Shown: positions 33,301-46,080, numbered from the stretch's first letter. The stretch is DNA of 64,000 bases from Arion vulgaris (GCA_020796225.1 CM036755.1:84887803-84951802), one strand, 5' to 3'. The notes: generated by a model not told the origin, from the sequence alone. Numbers and translations are program-made.

Positions 33301-36300
33301 TTTATCTATTCAAATGTTATTTCAGAGAGTGTTTGATGTGTTTTCTCTGCACTTAATTGTTAATTTATCTATTCAAATGTTATTTCAGAGAGTGTTTGAT
33401 GTGTTTTCTCTGCACTTAATTGTTAATTTATCTATTCAAATGTACTTTCAGAGAGTGTTTGATGTTTTCTCTGCACTTAATTGCTAATTTATCTATTCAA
33501 ATGTACTTTCAGAGAGTGTTTGATGTGTTTTCTCTGCACTTAATTGTTAATTTATCTATTCAAATCTTATTTCAGAAGTGTTTGATGTGTTTTCTCTGCA
33601 CTTAATTGTTAATTTATCTATTCAAATGTTATTTCAGAGAGTGTTTGATGTGTTTCTCTGCATTAATTGTTAATTTATCTATTCAAATGTTATTTCAGAG
33701 AGTTTTTGATGTGTTTTCTCTGCACTTAATTGTTAATTTATCTATTCAAATGTTATTTCAGAGTGTTTGATGTGTTTTCTCTGCACTTAATTGCTAATTT
33801 ATCTATTCAAATGTTATTTCAGAGAGTGTTTGATGTGTTTTCTCTGCACTTAATTGTTAATTTATCTATTCAAATGTTATTTCAGAGAGTGTTTGATGTG
33901 TTTTCTCTGCACTTAATTGTTAATTTATCTATTCAAATGTTATTTCAGAGAGTGTTTGATATGTTTTATCTTCTGCACTTTTATTGACTTAATGTTTTAT
34001 CTATTCAAATGTTATTTCAGAGAGTGTTTGATGTGTTTTCTCTGCACTTAATTGTTAATTTATCTATTCAAATGTTATTTCAGAGAGTGTTTGATGTGTT
34101 TTCTCTGCACTTAATTGTTAATTTATCTATTCAAATGTTATTTCAGAGACTGTTTGATGTGTTTTCTCTGCACTTAATTGTTAATTTATCTATTCAAATG
34201 TTATTTCAGAGACTGTTTGATGTGTTTTCTCTGCACTTAATTGTTAATTTATCTATTCAAATGTTATTTCAGAGAGTGTTTGATGTGTTTTCTCTGCACT
34301 TAATTGCTAATTTATCTATTCAAATGTACTTTCAGAGAGTGTTTGATGTGTTTTCTCTGCACTTAATTGCTAATTTATCTATTCAAATGTTCTTTCAGAG
34401 AGTGTTTGATGTGTTTTCTCTGCACTTAATTGCTAATTTATCTATTCAAATGTTATTTCAGAGAGAGTTTGATGTGTTTTCTCTCACTTAATTGTAATTT
34501 ATCTATTCAAATGTTATTTCAGAGAGGTTTGATGTGTTTCTCTTCACTTAATTGTTAATTTATCTATTCAAATGTTATTTCAGAGAGTGTTTGATGTGTT
34601 TTCTCTGCACTTAATTGCTAATTTATCCCATTCAAATGTTATTTCAGAGAGTGTTTGATGTGTTTTCTCTGCACTTAATTGTTAATTTATCTATTCAAAT
34701 GTTATTTCAGAGAGTGTTTGATGTGTTTTCTTTGCACTTAATTGTTAATTTATCTATTCAAATGTTATTTCAGAGAGTGTTTGATGTGTTTTCTCTGCAC
34801 TTAATTGTTAATTTATCTATTCAAATGTTATTTCAGAGAGTGTTTGATGTGTTTTCTCTGCACTTAATTGTTAATTTATCTATTCAAATGTTATTTCAGA
34901 GAGTGTTTGATGTGTTTTCTCTGCACTTAATTGTTAATTTATCTATTCAAATGTTATTTCAGAGAGTGTTTGATGTGTTTTCTCTGCACTTAATTGTTAA
35001 TTTATCTATTCAAATGTTATTTCAGAGAGTGTTTGATTGTTTTTCTGCACTTAATTTAATTTATCTATTCAAATGTTATTTCAGAGAGTGTTTGATGTGT
35101 TTTCTCTGCACTTAATTGCTAATTTATCTATTCAAATGTTATTTCAGAGAGTGTTTGATGTGTTTTCTCTGAACTTAATTGTTAATTTATCTATTCAAAT
35201 GTTATTTCAGAGAGTGTTTGATGTGTTTTCTCTGAACTTAATTGTTAATTTATCTATTCAAATGTTATTTCAGAGAGTGTTTGATGTGTTTTCTCTGCAC
35301 TTAATTGTTAATTTATCTATTCAAATGTTATTTCAGAGAGTGTTTGATGTGTTTTCTCTGCACTTAATTGCTAATTTATCTATTCAAATGTTATTTCAGA
35401 GAGTGTTTGATGTGTTTTCTCTGCACTTATTTGTTAATTTATCTATTCAAATGTTATTTCAGAGAGTGTTTGATGTGTTTTCTCTGCACTTAATTGTTAA
35501 TTTATCTATTCAAATGTTATTTCAGAGAGTGTTTGATGTGTTTTCTCTGCACTTAATTGTTAATTTATCTATTCAAATGTACTTTCAGAGAGTGTTTGAT
35601 GTGTTTTCTCTGCACTTAATTGTTAATTTATCTATTCAAATGTACTTTCAGAGAGTGTTTGATGTGTTTTCTCTGCACTTAATTGCTAATTTATCTATTC
35701 AAATGTTATTTCAGAGTGTTTGATGTGTTTTCTCTGCACTTAATTGCTAATTTATCTATTCAAATGTTATTTCAGAGAGTGTTTGATGTGTTTTCTCTGC
35801 ACTTAATTGTTAATTTATCTATTCAAATGTTATTTCAGAGAGTGTTTGATGTGTTTTCTCTGCACTTAATTGTTAATTTATCTATTCAAATGTTATTTCA
35901 GAGAGTGTTTGATGTGTTTTCTCTGCACTTAATTGTTAATTTATCTATTCAAATGTACTTTCAGAGAGTGTTTGATGTGTTTTCTCTGCACTTAATTGCT
36001 AATTTATCTATTCAAATGTTATTTCAGAGAGTGTTTGATGTGTTTTCTCTGCACTTAATTGTTAATTTATCTATTCAAATGTTATTTCAGAGAGTGTTTG
36101 ATGTGTTTTCTCTGCACTTAATTGTTAATTTATCTATTCAAATGTTATTTCAGAGAGTGTTTGATGTGTTTTCTCTGCACTTAATTGTTAATTTATCTAT
36201 TCAAATGTTATTTCAGAGAGTGTTTGATGTGTTTTCTCTGCACTTAATTGTTAATTTATCTATTCAAATGTTATTTCAGAGAGTTTTGATGTGTTTTTCT

Positions 36301-39300
36301 GCACTTAATTGTTAATTTATCTATTCAAATGTTATTTCAGAGTGTTTGATGTGTTTTCTCTGCACTTAATTGCTAATTTATCTATTCAAATGTTATTTCA
36401 GAGAGTGTTTGATGTGTTTCCTCTGCACTTAATTGTTAATTTATCTATTCAAATGTGCTTTCAGAGAGTGTTTGATGTGTTTTCTCTGAACTTAATTGCT
36501 AATTTATCTATTCAAATGTTATTTCAGAGTGTTTGATGTGTTTTCTCTGCACTTAATTGTTAATTTATCTATTCAAATGTTATTTCAGAGAGTGTTTGAT
36601 GTGTTTTCTCTGCACTTAATTGTTAATTTATCTATTCAAATGTTATTTCAGAGAGTGTTTGATGTGTTTTCTTTGCACTTAATTGTTAATTTATCTATTC
36701 AAATGTTATTTCAGAGAGTGTTTGATGTGTTTTCTCTGCACTTAATTGTTAATTTATCTATTCAAATGTACTTTCAGAGAGTGTTTGATGTGTTTTCTCT
36801 GCACTTAATTGCTAATTTATCTATTCAAATGTACTTTCAGAGAGTGTTTGATGTGTTTTCTCTGCACTTAATTGTTAATTTATCTATTCAAATGTTATTT
36901 CAGAGAGTGTTTGATGTGTTTTCTCTGCACTTAATTGTTAATTTATCTATTCAAATGTTATTTCAGAGAGTGTTTGATGTGTTTTCTCTGCACTTAATTG
37001 TTAATTTATCTATTCAAATGTTATTTCAGAGTGTTTGATGTGTTTTCTCTGCACTTAATTGTTAATTTATCTATTCAAATGTTATTTCAGAGAGTTTTTG
37101 ATGTGTTTTATCTGCACTTAATTGTTAATTTATCTATTCAAATGTTATTTCAGAGTGTTTGATGTGTTTTCTCTGCACTTAATTGCTAATTTATCTATTC
37201 AAATGTTATTTCAGAGAGTGTTTGATGTGTTTCCTCTGCACTTAATTGTTAATTTATCTATTCAAATGTTATTTCAGAGAGTGTTTGATGTGTTTTCTTT
37301 GCACTTAATTGTTAATTTATCTATTCAAATGTTATTTCAGAGAGTGTTTGATGTGTTTTCTCTGCACTTAATTGTTAATTTATCTATTCAAATGTACTTT
37401 CAGAGAGTGTTTGATGTGTTTTCTCTGCACTTAATTGTTAATTTATCTATTCAAATGTACTTTCAGAGAGTGTTTGATGTGTTTTCTCTGCACTTAATTG
37501 TTAATTTATCTATTCAAATGTTCTTTCAGAGAGTGTTTGATGTGTTTTCTCTGCACTTAATTGTTAATTTATCTATTCAAATGTTATTTCAGAGTGTTTG
37601 ATGTGTTTTCTCTGCACTTAATTGTTAATTTATCTATTCAAATGTTATTTCAGAGAGTGTTTGATGTGTTTTCTCTGCACTTAATTGTTAATTTATCTAT
37701 TCAAATGTTATTTCAGAGAGTGTTTGATGTGTTTTCTTTGCACTTAATTGTTAATTTATCTATTCAAATGTTATTTCAGAGAGTTTTTGATGTGTTTTAT
37801 CTGCACTTAATTGTTAATTTATCTATTCAAATGTTATTTCAAAAGTGTTTGATGTGTTTTCTCTGCACTTAATTGCTAATTTATCTATTCAAATGTTATT
37901 TCAGAGAGTGTTTGATGTGTTTTCTCTGCACTTAATTGTTAATTTATCTATTCAAATGTTATTTCAGAGAGTGTTTGATGTGTTTTCTCTGCACTTAATT
38001 GCTAATTTATCTATTCAAATGTTATTTCAGAGAGTGTTTGATGTGTTTTCTTTGCACTTAATTGTTAATTTATCTATTCAAATGTTATTTCAGAGAGTGT
38101 TTGATGTGTTTTCTCTGCACTTAATTGTTAATTTATCTATTCAAATGTTATTTCAGAGAGTGTTTGATGTGTTTTCTCTGAACTTAATTGTTAATTTATC
38201 TATTCAAATGTTATTTCAGAGAGTGTTTGATGTGTTTCCTCTGCACTTAATTGTTAATTTATCTATTCAAATGTTATTTCAGAGAGTGTTTGATGTGTTT
38301 TCTTTGCACTTAATTGTTAATTTATCTATTCAAATGTTATTTCAGAGAGTGTTTGATGTGTTTTCTCTGCACTTAATTGTTAATTTATCTATTCAAATGT
38401 TATTTCAGAGAGTGTTTGATGTGTTTTCTCTGCACTTAATTGCTAATTTATCTATTCAAATGTATTTCGAGAGTGTTTGATGTGTTTTCTCTGCACTTAA
38501 TTGTTAATTTATCTATTCAAATGTTATTTCAGAGTGTTTGATGTGTTTTCTCTGCACTTAATTGTTAATTTATCTATTCAAATGTTATTTCAGAGAGTGT
38601 TTGATGTGTTTTCTCTGCACTTAATTGTTAATTTATCTATTCAAATGTTATTTCAGAGAGTGTTTGATGTGTTTCCTCTGCACTTAATTGTTAATTTATC
38701 TATTCAAATGTTATTTCAGAGAGTGTTTGATGTGTTTTCTCTGCACTTAATTGTTAATTTATCTATTCAAATGTTCTTTCAGAGAGTGTTTGATGTTTTC
38801 TCTGCATTTAATTGTTAATTTATCTATTCAAATGTTATTTCAGAGTGTTTGATGTGTTTTCTCTGCACTTAATTGCTAATTTATCTATTCAAATGTTATT
38901 TCAGAGAGTGTTTGATGTGTTTTCTCTGCACTTAATTGTTAATTTATCTATTCAAATGTTATTTCAGAGAGTGTTTGATGTGTTTCCTCTGCACTTAATT
39001 GTTAATTTATCTATTCAAATGTTATTTCAGAGAGTGTTTGATGTGTTTTCTCTGCACTTAATTGTTAATTTATCTATTCAAATGTTATTTCAGAGAGTGT
39101 TTGATGTGTTTTCTCTGCACTTAATTGTTAATTTATCTATTCAAATGTTATTTCAGAGAGTGTTTGATGTGTTTTCTCTGCACTTAATTGTTAATTTATC
39201 TATTCAAATGTTATTTCAGAGAGTGTTTGATGTGTTTTCTCTGCACTTAATTGCTAATTTATCTATTCAAATGTTATTTCAGAGAGTGTTTGATGTGTTT

Positions 39301-41517
39301 TCTCTGCACTTAATTGTTAATTTATCTATTCAAATGTTATTTCAGAGACTGTTTGATGTGTTTTCTCTGCACTTAATTGTTAATTTATCTATTCAAATGT
39401 TATTTCAGAGAGTGTTTGATGTGTTTTCTCTGCACTTAATTGCTAATTTATCTATTCAAATGTTATTTCAGAGAGTGTTTGATGTGTTTTCTCTGCACTT
39501 AATTGCTAATTTATCTATCAAATGTATTTCAGAGAGTGTTTGATGTGTTTTCTCTGCACTTAATTGCTAATTTATCTATTCAAATGTTATTTCAGAGAGA
39601 GTTTGATGTGTTTTCTCTGCACTTAATTGCTAATTTATCTATTCAAATGTTATTTCAGAGAGTGTTTGATGTGTTTTCTCTTCACTTAATTGTTAATTTA
39701 TCTATTCAAATGTTATTTCAGAGTGTTTGATGTGTTTTCTCTGCACTTAATTGTAATTTACTTCAAATGTTATTTCAGAGAGTGTTTGATGTGTTTTCTC
39801 TGCACTTAATTGTTAATTTATCTATTCAAATGTTATTTCAGAGAGTGTTTGATGTGTTTCCTCTGCACTTAATTGTTAATTTATCTATTCAAATGTTATT
39901 TCAGAGAGTGTTTGATGTGTTTTCTCTGCACTTAATTGCTAATTTATCTATTCAAATGTTATTTCAGAGAGTGTTTGATGTGTTTCCTCTGCACTTAATT
40001 GTTAATTTATCTATTCAAATGTTATTTCAGAGAGTGTTTGATGTGTTTTCTCTGCACTTAATTGTTAATTTATCTATTCAAATGTTATTTCAGAGAGTGT
40101 TTGATGTGTTTCCTCTGCACTTAATTGTTAATTTATCTATTCAAATGTTATTTCAGAGAGTGTTTGATGTGTTTTCTCTGAACTTAATTGTTAATTTATC
40201 TATTCAAATGTTATTTCAGAGAGTGTTTGATGTGTTTTCTCTGCACTTAATTGTTAATTTATCTATTCAAATGTGCTTTCAGAGAGTGTTTGATGTGTTT
40301 TCTCTGCACTTAATTGCTAATTTATCTATTCAAATGTGCTTTCAGAGAGTGTTTGATGTGTTTTCTCTGCACTTAATTGCTAATTTATCTATTCAAATGT
40401 TATTTCAGAGAGTGTTTGATGTGTTTTCTCTGCACTTAATTGCTAATTTATCTATTCAAATGTGCTTTCAGAGAGTGTTTGATGTGTTTTCTCTGCACTT
40501 AATTGCTAATTTATCTATTCAAATGTGCTTTCAGAGAGTGTTTGATGTGTTTTCTCTGCACTTAATTGCTAATTTATCTATTCAAATGTACTTTCAGAGA
40601 GTGTTTGATGTGTTTTCTCTGCACTTAATTGCTAATTTATCTATTCAAATGTTATTTCAGAGAGTGTTTGATGTGTTTTCTCTGCACTTAATTGCTAATT
40701 TATCTATTCAAATGTTATTTCAGAGAGTGTTTGATGTGTTTTCTCTGCACTTAATTGTTAATTTATCTATTCAAATGTTATTTCAGAGAGTGTTTGATGT
40801 GTTTTCTCTGCACTTAATTGCTAATTTATCTATTCAAATGTTATTTCAGAGAGTGTTTGATGTGTTTTCTCTGCACTTAATTCTTAATTTATCTATTCAA
40901 ATGTTATTTCAGAGAGTGTTTGATGTGTTTTCTCGCACTTAATTGTAATTTATCTATTCAAATGTTATTTCAGAGAGTGTTTGATGTGTTTTCTCTGCAC
41001 TTAATTGTTAATTTATCTATTCAAATGTTATTTCACAGAGTGTTTGATGTGTTTTCTCTGAACTTAATTGTTAATTTATCTATTCAAATGTTATTTCAGA
41101 GAGTGTTTGATGTGTTTTCTTTGCACTTAATTGTTAATTTATCTATTCAAATGTGCTTTCAGAGAGTGTTTGATGTGTTTTCTCTGCACTTAATTGCTAA
41201 TTTATCTATTCAAATGTTATTACAGAGAGTGTTTGATGTGTTTTCTCTGCACTTAATTGTTAATTTATCTATTCAAATGTTATTTCAGAGAGTGTTTGAT
41301 GTGTTTTCTCTGCACTTAATTGTTAATTTTTCTATTCAAATGTGCTTTCAGAGAGTGTTTGATGTGTTTTTTGCACTTAATTGCTAATTTATCTATTCAA
41401 ATGTGCTTTCAGAGAGTGTTTGATGTGTTTTCTCTGCACTTAATTGCTAATTTATCTATTCAAATGTGCTTTCAGAGAGTGTTTGATGTGTTTTCTCTGC
41501 ACTTAATTGCTAATTTA
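30345..41517. repeat. 63-bp satellite, ~177 copies, 11.2 kb
   Basis: Unit AATTTATCTATTCAAATG, TTATTTCAGAGAGTGTTTG, ATGTGTTTTCTCTGCACTTA, ATTG(T/C)T. Since 63 is a multiple of three, one plus-strand frame stays open for up to 425 codons (repeats of NLSIQMLFQRVFDVFSLHLI); variant sites are mostly amino-acid changing and frameshifted units are common, so I do not regard it as a gene. Shared variants (GTTAAT/GCTAAT, TTA/TAC/TGC/TTC before TTTCAG, TTCTCT/TTCCTCT, loss of AG) recur in blocks, showing higher-order amplification. Each unit carries TTTCAG, an acceptor-like site. Confidence 0.95.
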
Positions 41518-41884
41518 TCCAAGTCGCATAAGTATCAAATATCCACATAATGCATTGAGTTTACTACATTCATTTAATGTTTGATGGCCTACACGTTCTG
41601 ATATTATAACAACAAATAGACCGTTCTTAGTTCCAAAAGGCGTGCATCGGCATAGCAATAGTAAAATTCCCTACAAGTAAAATTCCCTACATACCAAACG
41701 AAAATGTCTTAGTTGTAAGTGTGGTCCGTTCTATCTTTTGTCACTAACTGGTTGTTTTTTTCATTCTAATTGTGATGCAATTTTTAACATACTATTTATG
41801 TTACATTCTAGTTTTGCTTATATTCAATATTTCTTTCTACAACTGCTGTTGCATTTTATCATATTTTTGTATCATTATAATGTA
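41518..41884. other. No recognised feature
   Basis: AT-rich spacer between the 63-bp and 34-bp arrays. Confidence 0.4.
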
Positions 41885-43605
41885 ACTGCATTTGATTTGA
41901 CTTGTCCAGTCTACTGTGGTTACATTTAATGTGATTTGTCTAGTCTACCATGGTTACACTTGATGTGACTTGCCTAGTCTACTAAAGTTACATTTTATTT
42001 GATTTGTCTTGTCTACTGAAGTTACATTTTATTTGATTTGTCTTGTCTACTAAAGTTACATTTTATTTTATTTGTCTTGTCTACTAAAGTTACATTTTAT
42101 TTTATTTGTCTTGTCTACTAAAGTTACATTTTATTTTATTTGTCTTGTCTACTAAAGTTACATTTTATTTGATTTGTCTTGTCTACTAAAGTTACATTTT
42201 ATTTGATTTGTCTTGTCTACTGAAGTTACATATTATGTGATTTGTCTTGTCTACTAAAGTTACATTTTATTTGATTTGTCTTGTCTACTGAAGTTACATA
42301 TTATGTGATTTGTCTTGTCTACTAAAGTTACATTTTTATTTGATTTGTCTTGTCTACTGAAGTTACATATTATGTGATTTGTCTTGTCTACTAAAGTTAC
42401 ATTTTATTTGATTTGTCTTGTCTACTGTGGTTACATTTTATTTTATTTGTCTTGTCTACTAAAGTTACATTTTATTTGATTTGTCTTGTCTACTGTGGTT
42501 ACATTTTTATTTCATTTGTCTTGTCTACTGAAGTTACATTTTATTTGATTTGTCTTGTCTACTGTGGTTACATTTTTATTTGATTTGTCTTGTCTACTGA
42601 AGTTACATATTATGTGATTTGTCTTGTCTACTGAAGTTACATATTATGTGATTTGTCTTGTCTACTGAAGTTACATTTTATTTCATTAGTCTTGTCTACT
42701 GAAGTTACATTTTATTTCATTAGTCTTGTCTACTGAAGTTACATTTTATTTGATTTGTCTTGTCTACTGAAGTTACATTTTATTTGATTTGTCTTGTCTA
42801 CTGAAGTTACATTTTATTTGATTTGTCTTGTCTACTGAAGTTACATTTTATTTGATTTGTCTTGTCTACTGAAGTTACATTTTATTTCATTTGTCTTGTC
42901 TACTGAAGTTACATTTTATTTCATTTGTCTTGTCTACTGAAGTTACATTTTATTTGATTTCTCTTGTCTACTGTGGTTACATTTTATTTCATTTGTCTTG
43001 TCTACTGAAGTTACATTTTATTTCATTTGTCTTGTCTACTGAAGTTACATTTTATTTGATTTGTCTTGTCTACTGAAGTTACATTTTTATTTCATTTGTC
43101 TTATCTACTGAAGTTACATTTTATTTGATTTGTCTTGTCTACTGAAGTTACATTTTATTTGATTTGTCTTGTCTACTGAAGTTACATATTATGTGATTTG
43201 TCTTGTCTACTGAAGTTACATATTATGTGATTTGTCTTGTCTACTGTGGTTACATTTTATTTGATTTCTCTTGTCTACTGTGGTTACATTTTATTTTATT
43301 TGTCTTGTCTACTGAAGTTACATTTTATGTGATTTGTCTTCTCTACTGAAGTTACATTTTGTTTGATTAGTCTTGTCTACTGAAGTTACATTTTATGTGA
43401 TTTGTCTTGTCTACTGTGGTTACATTTTTATTTGATTTGTCTTGTCTACTGTGGTTACATTTTATTTTATTTGTCTTGTCTACTGAAGTTACATTTTATG
43501 TGATTTGTCTTCTCTACTGAAGTTACATTTTATGTGATTTGTCTTGTCTACTGTGGTTACATTTTTATTTGATTTGTCTTGTCTACTGTGGTTACATTTT
43601 ATTTT
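41885..43605. repeat. 34-bp tandem repeat, ~50 copies
   Basis: Unit TTACATTTTATTTGATTTGT, CTTGTCTACTGAAG with mixed variants (GAAG/AAAG/GTGG; TTTG/TTTC/TTTT; TATTATG). Variants are interspersed rather than clustered. Confidence 0.95.
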
Positions 43606-43909
43606 CAGATCAAGTTATCTGTAGCAAGACAGGCATGACACAATTGACCAACCACAGCCATGAACGTTAGCACATGTTTGAGAAATATTGAAGACATCAT
43701 AAAACAGGATTCCATCAAGTTGTATTATTATTATGTTGATTTTTCTGCTTCTAGTACTGACATCTACATCTCAATACAAGTTTACCTTGTTCTTCTTCAT
43801 TTAATATGCATATTTGATGAACGTTGATGGTCTGTATCGCCACTCACAACTATCAATCGCTTCTTTATCAGGAAGGTTCATTCAAATTATATCACAAATC
43901 TGATAATCT
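43606..43909. other. No supported gene
   Basis: Contains a 55-codon ATG frame at 43661 (MNVSTCLRNIEDIIKQDS) after a TTTTCAG; too short and unsupported to call an exon. Confidence 0.35.
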
Positions 43910-44060
43910 GGCGTGGATGATAATCGGTTGCCTGTTGTTCTGAAGGTTGCGGTTTCGAATCCGGACCCAGTCAGTTGTGCAATTTTTTCACGAGACCCTT
44001 AGGATTGTTGCTGGAGCAACAGAGTTCGTGGTTTGTGTGTTACAGTCTCTTTCTTAAGAA
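43910..44060 (+). mobile_element. SINE family B copy
   Basis: GCGTGGATGATAATCGGTTG head, GCGGTTTCGAATCCGGACC B box, CCTTAGGATTGTTGCTGGAG body. Plus strand, 3'-truncated. Confidence 0.75.
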
Positions 44061-44261
44061 GTAGATCTCGGTGGTCGAGATCCGTAGCACATGTTAGGGC
44101 ACTTGGTATCATTTTGAGGATGGTAGTAAATATTTGCAGGACTGTTATGTTAGTTGTTATTAAATGTTCTGCTATACTAAGCTTTAAAAAGCACAAGCAA
44201 GCACATGATAGTTTTGCAAGGCTTTAGTTGAGGATATATCTTTCCTTGGAGACGAAGGGTA

Positions 44262-44298
44262 AAGAAGAAGAAGAAGAAGAAGAAGAAGAAGAAGAAAT
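44262..44298. repeat. (GAA)n microsatellite
   Basis: About 12 AAG/GAA units directly beside the minus-strand exon-like block, probably a SINE A tail remnant. Confidence 0.85.
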
Positions 44299-44308
44299 TC
44301 CTCCTAAC

Positions 44309-44496
44309 TTTTGTTGATTTTCAACTGCCAAGGAATCTTTTAAGTGTACATCTTCAACATACAACAACGGTTTATCATCATTTCTCAACAGGACTAGACA
44401 CTCGATCTCACCTACATTTCGATCAAGAATCACAGGTAAATAGTTGATCCCCACAAGAGGGAAACTAAATGTTGTAGCCTGAGGCCATGACCGTAC
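44309..44496 (-). CDS. Possible upstream exon of a minus-strand gene (perhaps gene 1)
   Basis: An open block of ~62 codons after acceptor TTCTATGTAG (44497). It starts VRSWPQATTFSFPLVGINY and continues through LPVILDRNVGEIECLVLL to VEDVHLKDSLAVENQQ. The composition is that of a folded domain, unlike the surrounding AT-rich DNA; I do not recognise it. A weak donor (AAAA then GTTAGG at 44308) would leave a phase-2 end, which joins in frame to the G-ATG start of the 7852-7660 exon. A GAA/TTC microsatellite follows. Whether it belongs to gene 1 is inference; it could instead be a separate gene or a pseudo-exon. Confidence 0.4.
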
Positions 44497-44582
44497 CTAC
44501 ATAGAAGACATACATACGAACAAAATGAACTGTATCCTCCTCAATGATAAGTATGTCACCCTATTATTCAATAAGCGGAAGT

Positions 44583-44797
44583 CTGTTGTTTAGCGGTAGT
44601 GAGCTCGATCACAACCTAATAGTTTCAAACCCGCGGCAGGCAATTTGGAAGCAAAATTGTTCCCGTGAATTTGTACGAGCTATAAAAAGGTCATGAAGGT
44701 TGAGAAATAATGTCAAACTATTGACATTATAAGTGGTTCCTAGAAAATCAACATCTCGTTGACAGTGGTTGATGACGACCTCGTGTAAAGGATATGC
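44583..44797 (+). mobile_element. SINE family D copy overlapping the left flank of gene 2 exon
   Basis: TTTAGCGGTAGTGAGCTCGA head, AGTTTCAAACCCGC B box, GGCAATTTGGAAGCAAAATT body and TCGTGTAAAGGATATGCTAG end; same as 62750-62970. The exon's open frame extends artificially into it. Confidence 0.82.
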
Positions 44798-44822
44798 TAG
44801 GATTTCTATTTCATTAAATGAG

Positions 44823-45439
44823 ATACATGAAAGTGACTTAAAACCACATCTGTTTGACCATAAGGTCTATGATAATGATATGATAGAAGATACAACTCCC
44901 TCTGTAATTAACACAGGCACAAGACAGTTAAAACCAGATGAGTTGTATAAAGTTATGAGCAGTTTCAGTACGAGCAAAGGTGAAACGTCAGTACTCAGAA
45001 CTCATGATTTCAGAGAAACAAGCAGTTTAGCTGTCAATGGGCATACTGTTGTCTGTGATAAACGACAACTAACAGAGACCGATCAACTTCTGGATAGTGA
45101 AGATGAAGTTAGTAACAGAACAAAGAGAATGAGTGAGGAAAGCAGTCAACACAAAATGCTTGATTTCCCCAATCTTACCGAGCAAGAAATAAGAGAAAAG
45201 TTGCAAGATGACGATGTGATTGAACAGTTTCATGTTATTGATAGTTTAAGCCAGATCTATAATTCCAATCTGAGTATGTTGGAACATGTTAACAGAACAA
45301 ACCCTGCAATTCGGAGAATTACTATGAAAACTCGACTTACGGCTAGTGAAGTGAAAGATGTTTGTATAGATGAAGATATAGCAGTTATAGTCAACGAGTT
45401 TCTACAGACAAATTGGACTGGAAATCATATAGTTGGACG
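44823..45439 (+). CDS. Gene 2, upstream exon
   Basis: An open block of ~205 codons. A plausible acceptor (TTTCATTAAATGAG) precedes ATACATGAAAGTGAC; the reading frame extends further left only into a SINE D tail, so the true start is either this acceptor or a nearby site. The donor is clear: GGACG then GTAAGT at 45440. The protein is acidic and polar at first (KPHLFDHKVYDNDMIEDTTP), then helical (NLTEQEIREKLQDDDVIEQF; EVKDVCIDEDIAVIVNEF). It ends in a split CG, which joins to the G at 47835 to make Arg. No known domain recognised. Confidence 0.7.
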
Positions 45440-45469
45440 GTAAGTTATGTCTGTAGTTACTACTTGTAT

Positions 45470-45800
45470 TCTCTCTCTCTTTTGTCCTTCTCTGCTTGTT
45501 TGCCGTTAGACGTAGCAGGTTGAACTGATGACCGGTTTCCGAGTGCACGCTCGATCGCTTGATATGATGTTGTATTGTGGAGTTTTAAGATGTATGAAGT
45601 TTCATCAAACCATCTGTTTCTTGGTCTGCCCCTTCCTCTTGATGATTCCATTTTCAGGTTGTTCCGACTGTTATTCTAATTTCATCATTTCTTACATGGT
45701 CTTGTTTTATTTACCGCTTTCCTCAAGCATCTTATTTCACAGGTGCTAATTTTCATTTCTTGCTCTTTTGGTATTGTCCATGTTTGGCGTTCGTATTACT
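45470..45800 (-). mobile_element. LINE RT C-terminal fragment in gene 2 intron (L13)
   Basis: Minus frames: EMKISTCEIRCLRKAVN and, after stops, SSRGRGRPRNRWFDETSY with a helical end (YQAIERALGNRSS). RTE-like tail, dead. Confidence 0.8.
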
Positions 45801-45804
45801 TGTA

Positions 45805-46080
45805 CTGATGTTTGAAAATCATGCTACAGCGTCTAAAGCCGAAGGATTGACTTCATTGCACCGGGATTTACCACATATGTCTCGGTCCCTCTCCGCAGGA
45901 ATGGCACGGCATCTGCTGCTGAGAGAATTGCACAAAACACCAAATCCGTAGCTTCGACAACAATCCTAGTGGTCTCTGTAAAAAAACACAACAACGAGGT
46001 TCGGAATCGAATTCCCGACCTTCTGAACACAAGGCAAGGTTTTGAAAACTTGGCCGCAGAGACCCTATACTGCTTGTACA
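45805..46080 (-). mobile_element. SINE family B copy (full length)
   Basis: Minus strand: TCTGCGGCCAAGTTTTCAAA head, GAATTCGATTCCGAACC B box, CACTAGGATTGTTGTCGAAG, GAGAGGGACCGAGACATA, ending GTCAATCCTTCGGCTTTAGA. The best-preserved copy of the family here. Confidence 0.85.

Noticed and set aside
43661..43830. ATG frame MNVSTCLRNIEDIIKQDS as a first exon of gene 2
   Set aside because: Only ~55 codons, Tyr/Leu-rich end, no clear donor; chance cannot be excluded.
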